Assembly (NCBI GenBank): GCA_965227455.1
Contig: OZ245752.1
Coordinates: 3,100,001 to 3,164,000 of the forward strand
Source of the DNA: JABDIP01 sp965227455
GTDB taxonomy: Bacteria; Pseudomonadota; Alphaproteobacteria; DSM-16000; Inquilinaceae
Length of the DNA stretch: 64,000 bases
Direction of reading: 5' to 3'
Position numbers and translations under genes: made by a program. Under the pieces are notes generated by a model. It did not search any database, was not told the DNA's origin, and worked only from the letters and a program-made list of their open reading frames with translations. Positions 18,518 through 27,690 of the stretch are shown here, piece by piece (within the stretch, counting starts at the first letter, position 1; every line of letters begins with the position of its first letter).

Positions 18518-20230
18518 TCACGCCGGCACGGCAGCATAGCCGATGATGGCATCGAACGCCGCATGGGCCGGGTCCGCATCGGCCCCGATTCCAGGCCGCG
18601 GCCCGAACCGTCGATGGACGAAGCGGTCGGCGATGAGGGATTTGCGTCGGTCGCCGGATGCGAGACCGGCAGCCGCCTCTTCGAGCAGCAGGGCGCAGGA
18701 CAGGGTGTCGGCCAGCAGATCCATCAGCCGACGGGCCAGGCGCGGCCCTTCGCCCGGATTGGATCGCACGAAGGACAGCGCCTGACGGCATTCGTCTAGG
18801 GCGCCGGTTAGCAGGGCCGGTGCCTCGCCGAGGCCGCTCGGCAGCGCCCGCAGCACGCGGTCCACCCGATCAAGAAAGGCCTGATCGCCCGGCAGCTTGC
18901 CGGCCACGGCGCGCAGCAGCTCCAGGGCCTGGATGTTGGCCGGCCCCTCCCACACGGCGGTGACCAGGGCATCGCGGTACAGGCGCGCCGTCGGCCATTC
19001 CTCGGTGTAGCCGTTGCCGCCGACCAGCTCGACGGCGCGGGTCGCGGCACGCACCGCCTGCTCGGCGGTCTGGTACTTTGCCAAGGCCGTGACCGTGCGC
19101 AGCCAGGTCCGTTTCGACTCGTCGGCCAGGGCATCATCGAAAGCGATGGCGGATTCGAAGGCGATGGCGGAACTCGCCTCCTGGCCCATGGCGAGGTCCA
19201 GCAGCGCGTCCCGGACCATCGGGTAGGCTCGGATCGGCTGTCCGAACGCGGCGCGATGGGTGGCCCAGCAGGCCGCCTCAACGAGAGCGCGGCGGTGCAC
19301 GCCGGCGGCGGCGACGGAATTGTGGATGCGGCTATATTCCAGCGCCTCCATCATCGCCTTCAACCCGTCCGGCGGCGGCGCCACCTCGGCCGCCCAGGCG
19401 CCCGCCAGCTCCGCCTCGGCGGTCGGCAGGCCGCGGGTGCCGAGCTTGTCCTTGAGCCGGCGGTTGCGGATCCGGTTGGGCTGCCCGTCCTCGAGATCGC
19501 TCGGCACCAGATAGCAGCCGAGCCCCTTGCCGCCATCGGGCGCGCCAGTAGGCCTGGCTGTGGCGAGGGCCAGGCCGGCGCCGGCATTGCTGGTGAACCA
19601 TTTCAGCCCGGTCAGGCGCCAATGGCCATCGGCCGGTTCGGCGATGGTCGTGGTGGCGCCGACATCGGATCCGCCATGCTGTTCGGTCGCCCAGGTGCCG
19701 CCGCTCTTCGCCTCGCCATCCATGCGGGTGAGCTCCGGCAGATACCTTGCGCGGACGTCTGCTGGCGCCAGGCGGTCCAAGACATAGGCCACCGCCCCGG
19801 TCATGGTGACCGGGCAGTGGATCGAGACATCGGCCTCCGAAAGCATGTATCCCATGGCGAAGGACAGCAGGTGCGGCGCAGGGTCATCACCGAAGGCAAG
19901 ACCAATCACGCCACGGCGATAGGCCTCCGCATGACACTCCCGATAGGCCGGGTTCAGCACCACGTGGCCGACCGCCTCGCCATCCCGGTCATGGGTCTCC
20001 AGCCTCGGCGGTGCGTGGCGGTCGGTATATCGGGCCTGGTCGTCCAACGGGCCGCCGGCCCAGGCGCCGAAATCCATCAGGGTGTCGCCGAAACGGGCCA
20101 TCAAATCCGGCGCGCGCCGGCCCAGCAACGCGCGGAGATTGCGATCCATTGCGAAATAATTCAGCCCGCGCGACTCCGGCGGATAGTCGATCGCCGGTTC
20201 CGTCGCCGCATCCCGAGCCTGGACTGCCAT
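18518..20230 (-). CDS. Acyl-CoA dehydrogenase family protein, AidB-like
   Basis: A 570-residue flavoprotein. The usual acyl-CoA dehydrogenase core is about 380 residues; the extra N- and C-terminal extensions match the AidB branch. Visible signatures are GGTWATEQHGGSDVGAT (FAD/substrate loop, about 175-191), WFTSNAGAGLALATARP, the LEYSRIHNSVAAAGVHRRAL helix and LVGGNGYTEEWPTARLYRD near the FAD C-terminal contact. AidB binds DNA and is induced by alkylation damage, but many homologues are ordinary fatty-acyl or isovaleryl-type dehydrogenases. AGGAG lies 7 nt before the ATG. It is probably in an operon with its minus-strand neighbours. Confidence 0.88.
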   Translation of the reverse strand: MAVQARDAATEPAIDYPPESRGLNYFAMDRNLRALLGRRAPDLMARFGDTLMDFGAWAGGPLDDQARYTDRHAPPRLETHDRDGEAVGHVVLNPAYRECHAEAYRRGVIGLAFGDDPAPHLLSFAMGYMLSEADVSIHCPVTMTGAVAYVLDRLAPADVRARYLPELTRMDGEAKSGGTWATEQHGGSDVGATTTIAEPADGHWRLTGLKWFTSNAGAGLALATARPTGAPDGGKGLGCYLVPSDLEDGQPNRIRNRRLKDKLGTRGLPTAEAELAGAWAAEVAPPPDGLKAMMEALEYSRIHNSVAAAGVHRRALVEAACWATHRAAFGQPIRAYPMVRDALLDLAMGQEASSAIAFESAIAFDDALADESKRTWLRTVTALAKYQTAEQAVRAATRAVELVGGNGYTEEWPTARLYRDALVTAVWEGPANIQALELLRAVAGKLPGDQAFLDRVDRVLRALPSGLGEAPALLTGALDECRQALSFVRSNPGEGPRLARRLMDLLADTLSCALLLEEAAAGLASGDRRKSLIADRFVHRRFGPRPGIGADADPAHAAFDAIIGYAAVPA

Positions 20231-20305
20231 GCAAGAGCTCCTGTTCCGGTCCCGCGAGGCGGCGATATTGTATCACAGGCACCCATCGCGATCGTAAACA
20301 GCCGC

Positions 20306-20875
20306 TCAGGCGGCGCGTGCCTGTCCGGCCGGCTCGGGCGGCCGCAGCCGGCCGCGATAGCGGATGATCAGTCCGCCGATGGGCGCGGAGACCGATACAT
20401 CGAAGGCGAACAGCCCGTCCTCCACCCTTTCCGTGGCGGCGATCCGGGGCCAGAGCAGGCGCGGCACCGGGATGCCCAGCACCGTCATGCCGGTGAGGAT
20501 CATGGAGAGGCCCTCATCCTCGACGGGGACCCGGAGCAGGAACCGCATCAACCCGAGCCGCTCGACCAGGTGACCCGGCCTGCCGGGTGCTGCGGAGAGG
20601 ACCGTCTGGAAGCTGGAGCGCCCGAAGGTCCGGCGCCAGAGCTCGCTGCCGTCGCCGGGGCTGAACAGCACGGTCGTGGGGACGTCCGATCCGGCGGCCG
20701 GAAGCCGCGCCAGCCCGCCGATGAGCCCGGCGAGCGGGGACTGGCCTCGGGTGATCTCCGCCTGCCCCACGGCTGTCGAGGGCTCCGAGATCTCATGCAT
20801 CCGACGCACCGGCGCCGGCAGCCGGTCGAACCCATCACCGAGGACGCGGCGGTAGAGGAAATCCGGCTCAGACAT
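20306..20875 (-). CDS. DUF4166-family protein
   Basis: About 189 residues from ATG 20873-20875 (MSEPDFLYRRVLGDGFDRLP). It has the DUF4166 pattern: an N-terminal segment on RRVLGDGFDRLPAPVRRMHE, then a beta-rich body with TVLFSPGDGSELWRRTFG and a C-terminal VSVSAPIGGLIIRYRGRL strand pair. Function is unknown. It overlaps the end of the saccharopine-dehydrogenase-like gene by 8 bp. The two domains are often adjacent or fused, which supports a shared role. Confidence 0.85.
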   Translation of the reverse strand: MSEPDFLYRRVLGDGFDRLPAPVRRMHEISEPSTAVGQAEITRGQSPLAGLIGGLARLPAAGSDVPTTVLFSPGDGSELWRRTFGRSSFQTVLSAAPGRPGHLVERLGLMRFLLRVPVEDEGLSMILTGMTVLGIPVPRLLWPRIAATERVEDGLFAFDVSVSAPIGGLIIRYRGRLRPPEPAGQARAA

Positions 20876-22013
20876 CGAGGTCTTCCACTGCGCATTGAAT
20901 GTCGAGACCGGCGACGACCTGTTCGAACTCGGTGACATCGAATAGGCCCAGGCAGGGCACGGCACCGGGCCGGGACCAGCCCGCCGCCAGCTTGCCGGCC
21001 AGAATGACCGCAGGCACCGCGGGCACCTGGGGGCCATCGCCGCTGCCGGCAATCAGGGTCCAGCGGCGGCGGCGGCGCGTGCCGTCGGCCGATGACCCGC
21101 AGACCTCGACCACCATGCCGCCGCGGTCGCTGCCCCATCCCTCGAGAGCCACCGCAATCCGGAAGGCCAGCGGCGCCAGTGGCGCCAGGCCGCGGATCCA
21201 TCCCCACCGCACCGGCCAGCTGAGCGCCCAGAGCCCGTAATGCATCAGGCCCAGTTCGAGGCCGGCGCGAAAGGCGACGCTGGCGACGCCCGGATAGCGT
21301 TTCGGGAACAGGATGTTGTCGGGGACGTCGCAAGCAGCGACCGCGCGATATCCGAGATCGGGACCGTCCGGTATGCGAAGCCGCAATCGGCGAAGGTCCT
21401 GCCAGCCGCGCGCCTCTCCGAATTCGCTGTCTCGCCAGCAGGGGAAGGTCCTCCCGACATAGCCCAGGATGGCAGCGACGACCGCATAGCCGCGCGGCGC
21501 CTTGTTGCCAGGCATGATGGCCATGTCGATCGTTTCCACTGCCGTCATGTCGCGGGTCAGGAGATCGGCTGCCGCGCTGGACAGGCCGGGCACGCTGCTG
21601 GCGCCGCTGACCGCCACCACGCCGGCCGCCCTGGCCGCCGCGTCCAGCCGGTCGAAACCGGCCACGAACGCGCGGGCATCGGCCAGGTCGACGTAGTGCA
21701 CGCCCTGGGCAATGCAGGTCTCAACCGTCCGGTAATCCTGGCCCTGGAACGGCCCCGCGGCATCGATCAGCAGATCGGCGCCCGATTGGCGCAGCGCCTC
21801 GGCCAAATCGTGCGTCTTGTCGCAGGCCAGCGCTTCGACAATGGCCTCCGGGTGTGAGTCGAGAAGCCGGCGCCTCGTTTCCTCCGCCTTTGCCTGCGAA
21901 CGGCCGGCTACGACCACACGGATGCCGCCACGGTCCGCCAGCAGGCGACAGATCGAAGAGCCGAAGACGCCGTAGCCGCCGACGACCAGCACGGTGAACA
22001 GTCGATCGCTCAC
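20868..22013 (-). CDS. Saccharopine dehydrogenase-like NAD(P)-binding oxidoreductase
   Basis: A 381-residue protein with an N-terminal Rossmann fold: VLVVGGYGVFGSSICRLLAD gives the GxGxxG-type motif near residues 12-18. It continues as in saccharopine reductase-like enzymes (DLLIDAAGPFQGQDY, CIAQGVHYVDLAD, VSGASSVPGLSSAAAD). Activity on saccharopine is not implied; the family includes trans-acting enoyl reductases and other oxidoreductases of unknown substrate. It is the first gene of a minus-strand group and is coupled to DUF4166. The pet operon terminator lies 11 bp upstream of its start. Confidence 0.85.
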   Translation of the reverse strand: MSDRLFTVLVVGGYGVFGSSICRLLADRGGIRVVVAGRSQAKAEETRRRLLDSHPEAIVEALACDKTHDLAEALRQSGADLLIDAAGPFQGQDYRTVETCIAQGVHYVDLADARAFVAGFDRLDAAARAAGVVAVSGASSVPGLSSAAADLLTRDMTAVETIDMAIMPGNKAPRGYAVVAAILGYVGRTFPCWRDSEFGEARGWQDLRRLRLRIPDGPDLGYRAVAACDVPDNILFPKRYPGVASVAFRAGLELGLMHYGLWALSWPVRWGWIRGLAPLAPLAFRIAVALEGWGSDRGGMVVEVCGSSADGTRRRRRWTLIAGSGDGPQVPAVPAVILAGKLAAGWSRPGAVPCLGLFDVTEFEQVVAGLDIQCAVEDLDV

Positions 22014-22021
22014 GGGAACGC

Positions 22022-22048
22022 AAAAGGGCCGCCCCGGAAGGCGGCCCT
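22022..22048 (-). terminator. Intrinsic terminator of the petABC operon
   Basis: On the minus strand AGGGCCGCC pairs with GGCGGCCCT across a 6-nt loop, followed by UUUU (plus-strand 22022-22025). It lies 26 bp after the petC stop and ahead of the next minus-strand gene. Confidence 0.85.
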
Positions 22049-22073
22049 GTATCGCGGGTTCGGGTGCAAGCGC

Positions 22074-22850
22074 CTAGTGCAACTTGGACCAGATCTTGCG
22101 CTTGAACGCATACATGACGCCGGCGAAGGCGAGCAGGTAGATGACCACCTTCACGCCCATCCGCTTACGCTCTTCCATGTGCGGCTCGGCGGCCCATTGC
22201 AGGAAGTTGACGACGTCCCTGGCCTGTTGGTCGATGGTGGCTGCCGTGCCGTCGGCGTAGACCGTGCCGTCGTCGAAGAGCACCGGCGGCATGGCGATCT
22301 GGTTGCCGGGGAAGTAGCGGTTGTAGTTGAGCCCCAGCATGACCTCGACACCGTCGGGCGGGTCTACATAGCCCGTCAACAGGGCATGGACGTAGTCGGC
22401 TCCGCCGACGCGCGCCTTGATGATCAGCGAGAGATCCGGCGGCAAGGCACCATTGTTGGCGGAGCGGGCGATCTGGGCGTTGGCGAAGGGCGGCACAAAA
22501 CGGTCGGACGGAATGGCCTCCCGCTCGAACATGTCGCCGAAATCGTCCGGACCGTCGGTGACGAAGTAGTTCGCGGCGATCGCCTTGACCTCGTCGTCGT
22601 TGAATCCGAGATCGCCCAGATTGCGGTAGGCGACCAGGCTCAGAGCATGACAGGCGCCGCAGTTCTCCAGGAAGATCTGCAGCCCGCGCTGCGCCGAGGC
22701 GCGGTCGACGGTGCCGTTCCAGCCATTGAAGCTCCAGTCCTGGCTCGGCGGCGTCGCGGCATCCCCGGCCGCGATCGCGGTCGATTGACTGCCGAGCAAG
22801 AAGGCAAGCGACGCGGCGGCCGCCGCAACGGTCGTAGCGAAGGCGCGCAT
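22074..22850 (-). CDS. petC: Cytochrome c1, cytochrome bc1 complex
   Basis: A 258-residue c-type cytochrome that passes electrons from the Rieske protein to soluble cytochrome c. It has an N-terminal signal peptide (about 1-28, ending AIAAGD). The haem c motif is CGACH (C64, C67, H68). The distal Met is in IAMPPVLFDDG, and a C-terminal anchor (about 233-250, VKVVIYLLAFAGVMYAF) holds it to the membrane. It is the third gene of the pet operon, 2 bp after the petB stop. Length is typical for the non-fused alphaproteobacterial form. Confidence 0.96.
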   Translation of the reverse strand: MRAFATTVAAAAASLAFLLGSQSTAIAAGDAATPPSQDWSFNGWNGTVDRASAQRGLQIFLENCGACHALSLVAYRNLGDLGFNDDEVKAIAANYFVTDGPDDFGDMFEREAIPSDRFVPPFANAQIARSANNGALPPDLSLIIKARVGGADYVHALLTGYVDPPDGVEVMLGLNYNRYFPGNQIAMPPVLFDDGTVYADGTAATIDQQARDVVNFLQWAAEPHMEERKRMGVKVVIYLLAFAGVMYAFKRKIWSKLH

Positions 22851-22852
22851 GG

Positions 22853-24172
22853 TCAGGCTTTCTCCATCGGCTTTTCGGCCGGGGCCGCGCTTGGCATTTG
22901 ACCGCCCCCCTTGAGGACGGACTCCGAGATGCTGGCCGGCATCGGCACCCGCGGCTCGATCTTGCCCAGCAAAGGCAGCAAGAACAGGAAGTGCCCGAAG
23001 TAGTAGGCGGTGCCGATCTGGCCGAGATGCACGAATTTAAACCAATCTATACCGGCGAAGACCGGGTCGCCGGGGACCTTGGCACCGACATAGCCGAGCA
23101 GGATGCAATCCAGGAAGAACACCCAGAACAGCCATTTGTAGATCGGCCGGAAGCGGGCGCTGCGGACCTCAGACGTGTCGAGCCAGGGCAGGATAAGCAG
23201 GATCAGGATCGATCCGAACATCAGGATCACGCCGATCAGCTTGGCATCGAGGAACAGGATGGGGAAGTCGATCGAGCGCAGGATGGCGTAGTACGGCAGG
23301 AAGTACCATTCCGGCACGATATGCGCCGGCGTCGCCAGTGGATCCGCCGGAATGTAGTTCTCCGCCTCGCCGAGCGCGTCGGGCATGAAGAACACGAAGA
23401 CCGCCCAGAAGGCGAGGAAAACCAGCAGCCCGAACGTATCCTTCACCGTGTAGTACGGATGGAACGGGATGGTGTCTTGCGGCCCCTTCGGATCGATGCC
23501 GGTGGGGTTGTTCGATCCGGTGATGTGCAGAGCCCAGACATGGAAGGCGACCACGCCGACCAGGACGAAGGGCAGCAGATAATGCAGCGAGAAGAAGCGG
23601 TTCAGGGTCGGGTTGTCGACCGCGAAGCCGCCCCAGAGCAGGATCACCAGATCCTCGCCGATCCATGGGATGGCGGAGAACAGGTTGGTGATCACCTTGG
23701 CGCCCCAGAAGCTCATCTGGCCCCAAGGCAGCACATAGCCCATGAAGGCGGTTGCCATCATCACCAGCAGGATGACCACGCCCAGCATCCACAGCAGTTC
23801 GCGCGGCGCCTTGTAGGAACCGTAATAGAGTCCTCGGAACATGTGGATGTAGACCACGATGAAGAACATCGAGGCGCCGTTCATGTGGATGTCGCGCAGC
23901 AGCCAGCCGAAATTGACGTCGCGATCGATACGCTCGACGCTGTTGAAGGCCATGTCCGCATGCGGCGTGTAGTGCATCGCCAGCCAGATGCCGGTGATGA
24001 TCATCACCACCAGGACCACTGTCGCCAGCGCCCCGAAATTCCAGAAGTAGTTGAAATTTCGCGGGGTCGGGAACTGCCCGTATTCCCGGTTCATCAGCGA
24101 GAAGATCGGGAGCCGCGTATCGATCCAGCGGATCACCGGGTTCTTGAAACTGCTCGGCTCGGCATGCGCCAT
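22853..24172 (-). CDS. petB: Cytochrome b, cytochrome bc1 complex
   Basis: About 439 residues with eight predicted membrane helices. This is the quinol-oxidising core of complex III. It contains the expected cytochrome b blocks: GIWLAMHYTPHADMAFNSVE, VYIHMFRGLYYGSYK, GYVLPWGQMSFWGAKVITNL and the Qo-site PEWYFLPYYAILRSI. I start at ATG 24170-24172. A GTG two codons earlier (24178) is closer to AGGAG and is also possible. It is the middle gene of petABC, 29 bp after petA. The start and tail residues differ between related species, so the ends are less certain than the core. Confidence 0.96.
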   Translation of the reverse strand: MAHAEPSSFKNPVIRWIDTRLPIFSLMNREYGQFPTPRNFNYFWNFGALATVVLVVMIITGIWLAMHYTPHADMAFNSVERIDRDVNFGWLLRDIHMNGASMFFIVVYIHMFRGLYYGSYKAPRELLWMLGVVILLVMMATAFMGYVLPWGQMSFWGAKVITNLFSAIPWIGEDLVILLWGGFAVDNPTLNRFFSLHYLLPFVLVGVVAFHVWALHITGSNNPTGIDPKGPQDTIPFHPYYTVKDTFGLLVFLAFWAVFVFFMPDALGEAENYIPADPLATPAHIVPEWYFLPYYAILRSIDFPILFLDAKLIGVILMFGSILILLILPWLDTSEVRSARFRPIYKWLFWVFFLDCILLGYVGAKVPGDPVFAGIDWFKFVHLGQIGTAYYFGHFLFLLPLLGKIEPRVPMPASISESVLKGGGQMPSAAPAEKPMEKA

Positions 24173-24201
24173 GGCCACTAAGCTCCTATCCTGATCGGCG
24201 T

Positions 24202-24765
24202 TCAGCCGACGAGAATTCGATCGTCGTCCAGGAATTGATAGGGCGGCACCGGCAGATTGGTAGGTGCCGGCCCACTGCGGATGCGCCCGGAGGTGTCATA
24301 GACCGAGCCATGGCAGGAGCAGAACCAGCCGCCGAATTCCCCTCTCACCTCGGTTGGACGCTGCCCTTGGGGCACGCAGCCGAGATGGGTGCAGACCCCG
24401 ACCAGGATCAGCCACTCCTTGCGTTGCACCCGGTCGGAATCGGCTTCCGGATCCGGCAGATCGTCCAGGGAGACCTGCTCCGCCGCTGCGATCTCGTCCT
24501 CGGTGCGCCGGCGCACGAAGACAGGAGAGCCCCGCCACATCACGGTGATCGCCTGGCCCGGTTCGACCGGCGACAGGTCGATCTCAACGGTGGAGACGGC
24601 CAGAGTATCGGCCGCCGGGTTCATGCTGTCGATGAACGGCCATGCCACGGTGGCCACGCCGATCACGCCAAAGGCGCCCACCGTGTAGGTCAGGATGTCG
24701 CGGCGGGTTTCGCCGTCATCGCCGCCACCCTGGTCCGCGTGATCCGGGTTGCTTGTGTCAGCCAT
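24202..24765 (-). CDS. petA: Rieske iron-sulfur protein, cytochrome bc1 complex
   Basis: 187 residues from ATG 24763-24765. A Tat-type N-terminus (ETRRDILTYTVGAFG) leads into a single membrane helix. The 2Fe-2S ligands are in CTHLGC (C125, H127) and CSCHGS (C149, H152), with disulfide cysteines C130 and C151. The protein moves electrons from quinol at the cytochrome b Qo site to cytochrome c1. It is the first gene of petABC. Confidence 0.96.
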   Translation of the reverse strand: MADTSNPDHADQGGGDDGETRRDILTYTVGAFGVIGVATVAWPFIDSMNPAADTLAVSTVEIDLSPVEPGQAITVMWRGSPVFVRRRTEDEIAAAEQVSLDDLPDPEADSDRVQRKEWLILVGVCTHLGCVPQGQRPTEVRGEFGGWFCSCHGSVYDTSGRIRSGPAPTNLPVPPYQFLDDDRILVG

Positions 24766-24884
24766 TGCTTGCCCTAGTCCCGATCTGCCCTGAGAATTGC
24801 CCGGATCGGTGCCACCAGGCCGGTTTCGTGGCGGCACGCCATGAGTCGAGGTCGTAGGCGCCGAACGGCACCCGTTGCGGAGTC

Positions 24885-24914
24885 GATATACATCGGCAGT
24901 CGCCATCTTGCCAA
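24885..24914 (-). promoter_or_regulatory. Candidate petABC promoter
   Basis: Minus-strand TTGGCA (plus-strand 24909-24914), an 18-bp spacer and TATATC (24885-24890) lie about 120 bp upstream of petA in the divergent gap with trmL. The hexamers are near consensus, but the spacer is long and there is no further support. Confidence 0.4.
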
Positions 24915-24968
24915 CCGACAAACCGGATTTGCCGCAGCAATCCCTACCTTGCACACGGTTCGGTCATC

Positions 24969-25427
24969 ATGCGCCTCGTCCTCTTCCAGCCGGATATCCC
25001 GCAGAATGCCGGCGCGCTGATGCGCCTCGCGGCCTGCTTCGGCGTCGGGATGGACATCGTGGAGCCCTGCGGCTTCCTGCTCAGCGACCGGCGTCTGAAA
25101 CGCGCCGGAATGGATTACCTGGACCTGGTCGATCGGACCGTTTGGTCGGGTTGGCAGGCCTACAGCACCGCAGAGCATGCCGGGCGCATGGTGCTGCTGA
25201 CGACGGCCGGCGACACGGCCTATACCGGCTTTCGATTCGCGGCGGACGACCGGCTGGTGGTCGGGAGGGAAAGCGCCGGAGTGCCCTCCGAGGTCCATGC
25301 GGCGGCCGATGCGCGGCTCGTCGTGCCGATGCGGCCCGGCGCCCGGTCGCTCAATGTGGCGGCGGCCGCAGCCATGGTCCTCGGCGAGGCGTTACGCCAG
25401 ACCAACGGGTTCGCGGCCGTGCCGTAG
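24969..25427 (+). CDS. trmL: tRNA (cytidine(34)-2'-O)-methyltransferase
   Basis: A 152-residue SPOUT-class methyltransferase that 2'-O-methylates the wobble base of tRNA-Leu isoacceptors. The knotted-fold signatures are PDIPQNAGALMRLAACFG at the N-terminus, VVGRESAGVP (motif 2) and MRPGARSLNVAAAAAMVLGE (motif 3, SAM pocket). Length and motif order fit TrmL rather than the longer TrmH/RlmB. It diverges from petA. hemF follows on the same strand. Confidence 0.93.
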   Translation: MRLVLFQPDIPQNAGALMRLAACFGVGMDIVEPCGFLLSDRRLKRAGMDYLDLVDRTVWSGWQAYSTAEHAGRMVLLTTAGDTAYTGFRFAADDRLVVGRESAGVPSEVHAAADARLVVPMRPGARSLNVAAAAAMVLGEALRQTNGFAAVP

Positions 25428-25521
25428 CCCCGGCTCAAATGCGCTCACGATTGCGCTGAATCACTGTTGCGGCCGGCTCGGCGGTGGTAAGGGCTTGCGG
25501 CGCGCAATTCAGGACAGGTTG

Positions 25522-26421
25522 ATGACCAAGTCACCACATGCCCGGGAGATGGCCGGGACGATCCCCGGCACCGAACAGAAGATGGCCGCCACAGCGTGGT
25601 TCGAGGCCTTGCGCGACCGCATCTGCGCCGCCTTCGAGCAGATCGAGGACGATCATGCGGGTCCGTTTGCCGAGCGTCCGGCCGGCCGGTTTCAGCGCAC
25701 ACAGTGGTCTCGCCCGGATATCGAGGCCGGTGACGGCGGCGGCGGCGTGATGTCGGTCATGCACGGCCGGGTCTTCGAGAAGGTCGGCGTCAACGTATCG
25801 ACGGTGCATGGCACCTTCTCGGAAGAGTTCCGCGAGAGGATCCCGGGCGCCGCCGGCGACGGCCGGTTCTGGGCCAGCGGCATCAGCCTGGTGGCGCATA
25901 TGCAGAGCCCGCTGGTGCCCGCCGTGCACATGAACACGCGGCACATCGTCACGTCGGTCGGCTGGTTCGGCGGCGGTGCCGACATGACGCCTATGATCCC
26001 GGACGACTCCGATACCGCGGAATTCCATGCCGGGCTGAAGGCGGCTTGCGACCGTCACGGCCCGGACTACCATCCCCGGTTCAAGGCCTGGTGCGACGAG
26101 TATTTCTTCCTGCCCCATCGCGACGAACCGCGCGGGGTCGGCGGCATCTTCTACGACAATCTCGACACCGGCGACTGGGACGCGGATTTCGCGTTCACCC
26201 GCGATGTGGGGGAGGCCTTCCTGACCACCTATCCGAAGATCGTGCGCCGGCACATGGACAAACCCTGGACCGACGACCAGCGGGCCTATCAGCTCAGGCG
26301 ACGGGGCCGGTATGTGGAATTCAACCTGCTCTACGACCGCGGGACGGTCTTCGGCCTCAAGACGGGCGGCAATGTGGAGGCGATCCTGATGTCGCTGCCG
26401 CCGGTGGCCACGTGGCCTTGA
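25522..26421 (+). CDS. hemF: Oxygen-dependent coproporphyrinogen III oxidase
   Basis: 299 residues from ATG 25522 with AGGACAGG just upstream. The enzyme performs O2-dependent decarboxylation of coproporphyrinogen III in haem synthesis. Highly conserved blocks are present: MHGRVFEKVGVNVSTVHG, HMNTRHIVTSVGWFGGGADM, WCDEYFFLPHRDEPRGVGGI and the C-terminal YVEFNLLYDRGTVFGLKTGG. It lies next to trmL, a common alphaproteobacterial arrangement, and close to petABC, which uses the haem product. Confidence 0.96.
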   Translation: MTKSPHAREMAGTIPGTEQKMAATAWFEALRDRICAAFEQIEDDHAGPFAERPAGRFQRTQWSRPDIEAGDGGGGVMSVMHGRVFEKVGVNVSTVHGTFSEEFRERIPGAAGDGRFWASGISLVAHMQSPLVPAVHMNTRHIVTSVGWFGGGADMTPMIPDDSDTAEFHAGLKAACDRHGPDYHPRFKAWCDEYFFLPHRDEPRGVGGIFYDNLDTGDWDADFAFTRDVGEAFLTTYPKIVRRHMDKPWTDDQRAYQLRRRGRYVEFNLLYDRGTVFGLKTGGNVEAILMSLPPVATWP

Positions 26422-26581
26422 GTGTCGCATACTCGCGCCGAGCGCCTCAGGCAGCGGGACCCGTTGCCAGGACGGCCATGAACAACCACAGAATCAACAT
26501 GTTGGCTGGCCAGGATCGGCACTGCAAAACCGCTCACAGCCGGAACCCGGCCACCGGCCAAGGACGAATGGGGATGCAAAG

Positions 26582-27118
26582 ATGCGAATGATCGGATTTC
26601 TGGCGGCGATGGTGCTGGTGTTCGGGACACCGGTGGCACGGGCAGCCGATCTGCCGGTTTCGGCCTTTTACGGCACCTGGCAGGGCAACGGCGTGGCGGA
26701 AAACGCCGACAGCCTGTTCTTTGCCATGACCACGCGCGATTTCGATGTAGTGATCGAGGAGGCCAGCGACGGATTCACCGTGACCTGGACCACCGTCATC
26801 CGCAGCGGCGGCGACCCCAACAATCCGGACATCCGGCGCCGCCAGTCCAGCCTGACCTTCGAGCCGGCGGACCGTCCCGGAGTCTATGAATCCACGGATT
26901 CCGGCGATCCGCTGGAGGGCGGCGTCCTAAGTTGGGCGCGGGTGCGTGAAAACACGCTCAGCATTCACCAAATGACATTGAACGACAGTGGCGGGTTCGA
27001 GCTGACCACCTATGACCGCACGATCACCGATGTGGGTATGGAGCTTTCCTTCCGCCGCCTGCGGGATGGCGAGCAGGTCCGCACCGTGACCGGCCGTCTG
27101 ATCAAGATCTCCGGGTGA
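26582..27118 (+). CDS. Secreted protein of unknown function, paralogue of the next gene
   Basis: A 178-residue protein with a clear signal peptide (MRMIGFLAAMVLVFGTPVARA, cut before ADLP). The mature part looks beta-rich, with YGTWQGNG near its start, IRRRQSSLTFEPADRPGVYE in the middle and YDRTITDVGMELSFRRLRDG near the end. The same pattern runs through the next gene, so they are tandem paralogues. I do not recognise a named family. A periplasmic lipocalin-like or binding role is possible but unproven. The stop overlaps the possible GTG start of the paralogue. Confidence 0.75.
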   Translation: MRMIGFLAAMVLVFGTPVARAADLPVSAFYGTWQGNGVAENADSLFFAMTTRDFDVVIEEASDGFTVTWTTVIRSGGDPNNPDIRRRQSSLTFEPADRPGVYESTDSGDPLEGGVLSWARVRENTLSIHQMTLNDSGGFELTTYDRTITDVGMELSFRRLRDGEQVRTVTGRLIKISG

Positions 27119-27120
27119 CC

Positions 27121-27690
27121 ATGACAGCGCTCCTTCGCTCGACCGCATTTGCCATAGGCCTCGCCATTGCGGCATTGGCGTTGGCCGCGCCCGCCGTCGC
27201 CGACACGATCGACCCGTTTGTCGGGACCTATGTCGGCACGGCGCAGGTGCTGGGATTGGACGGAGAGGTTACCGAAGAGCGCGACATGGACATCACCATC
27301 GCCGCGGAACGCGGCGGCGGATTTAGCATCACCTGGATCAACGTAACCCTGGTCGATGGCCGTCGCGACGTGCCCGGCGTGCGCCGCCGGGTCGACGAGG
27401 TGATGATGGAGCCCGGCGACCGCAACGGCGTTTTCCTGGAGAAGACGCAGCGCAGCCTGTTCGAGCGCCGGCAGGATGTGGACGTGATCTCCGGCGACCC
27501 CATGCGCTGGGCGCGGATCGACGGCAACAGCCTGGGCCTGTTTTCACTGGTGGTGAAGGCGGATGGCGGATACGAGCTGCAGAGCTACGAGCGCATCCTG
27601 ACCGAAGACGGCCTGGCCATCGAATTCAGCCGGGTCATCAATGGCGAGGTGACCCGCCGCATCGTCGGACGCACGGTCCGAGTCAACTAG
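27121..27690 (+). CDS. Secreted protein of unknown function, tandem paralogue
   Basis: About 189 residues from ATG 27121; a GTG at 27115 overlapping the previous stop is equally possible. The signal peptide is rich in Ala and ends near APAVADTID. The mature protein shares the paralogue's blueprint: VGTYVGTAQ, GFSITWINVTLVDGRRD, RRRVDEVMMEPGDRNGVF, RWARIDGNSLGLFSLVVKAD and SYERILTEDGLAIEFSRV. Its 3' end overlaps the convergent CCA-adding-type gene by 8 bp. Function is unknown. Confidence 0.75.
   Translation: MTALLRSTAFAIGLAIAALALAAPAVADTIDPFVGTYVGTAQVLGLDGEVTEERDMDITIAAERGGGFSITWINVTLVDGRRDVPGVRRRVDEVMMEPGDRNGVFLEKTQRSLFERRQDVDVISGDPMRWARIDGNSLGLFSLVVKADGGYELQSYERILTEDGLAIEFSRVINGEVTRRIVGRTVRVN

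Noticed and set aside
22898..24181. A 427-codon open frame on the plus strand
   Set aside because: Antisense to petB; rich in His, Arg and Asp as expected from complementing a membrane protein gene.
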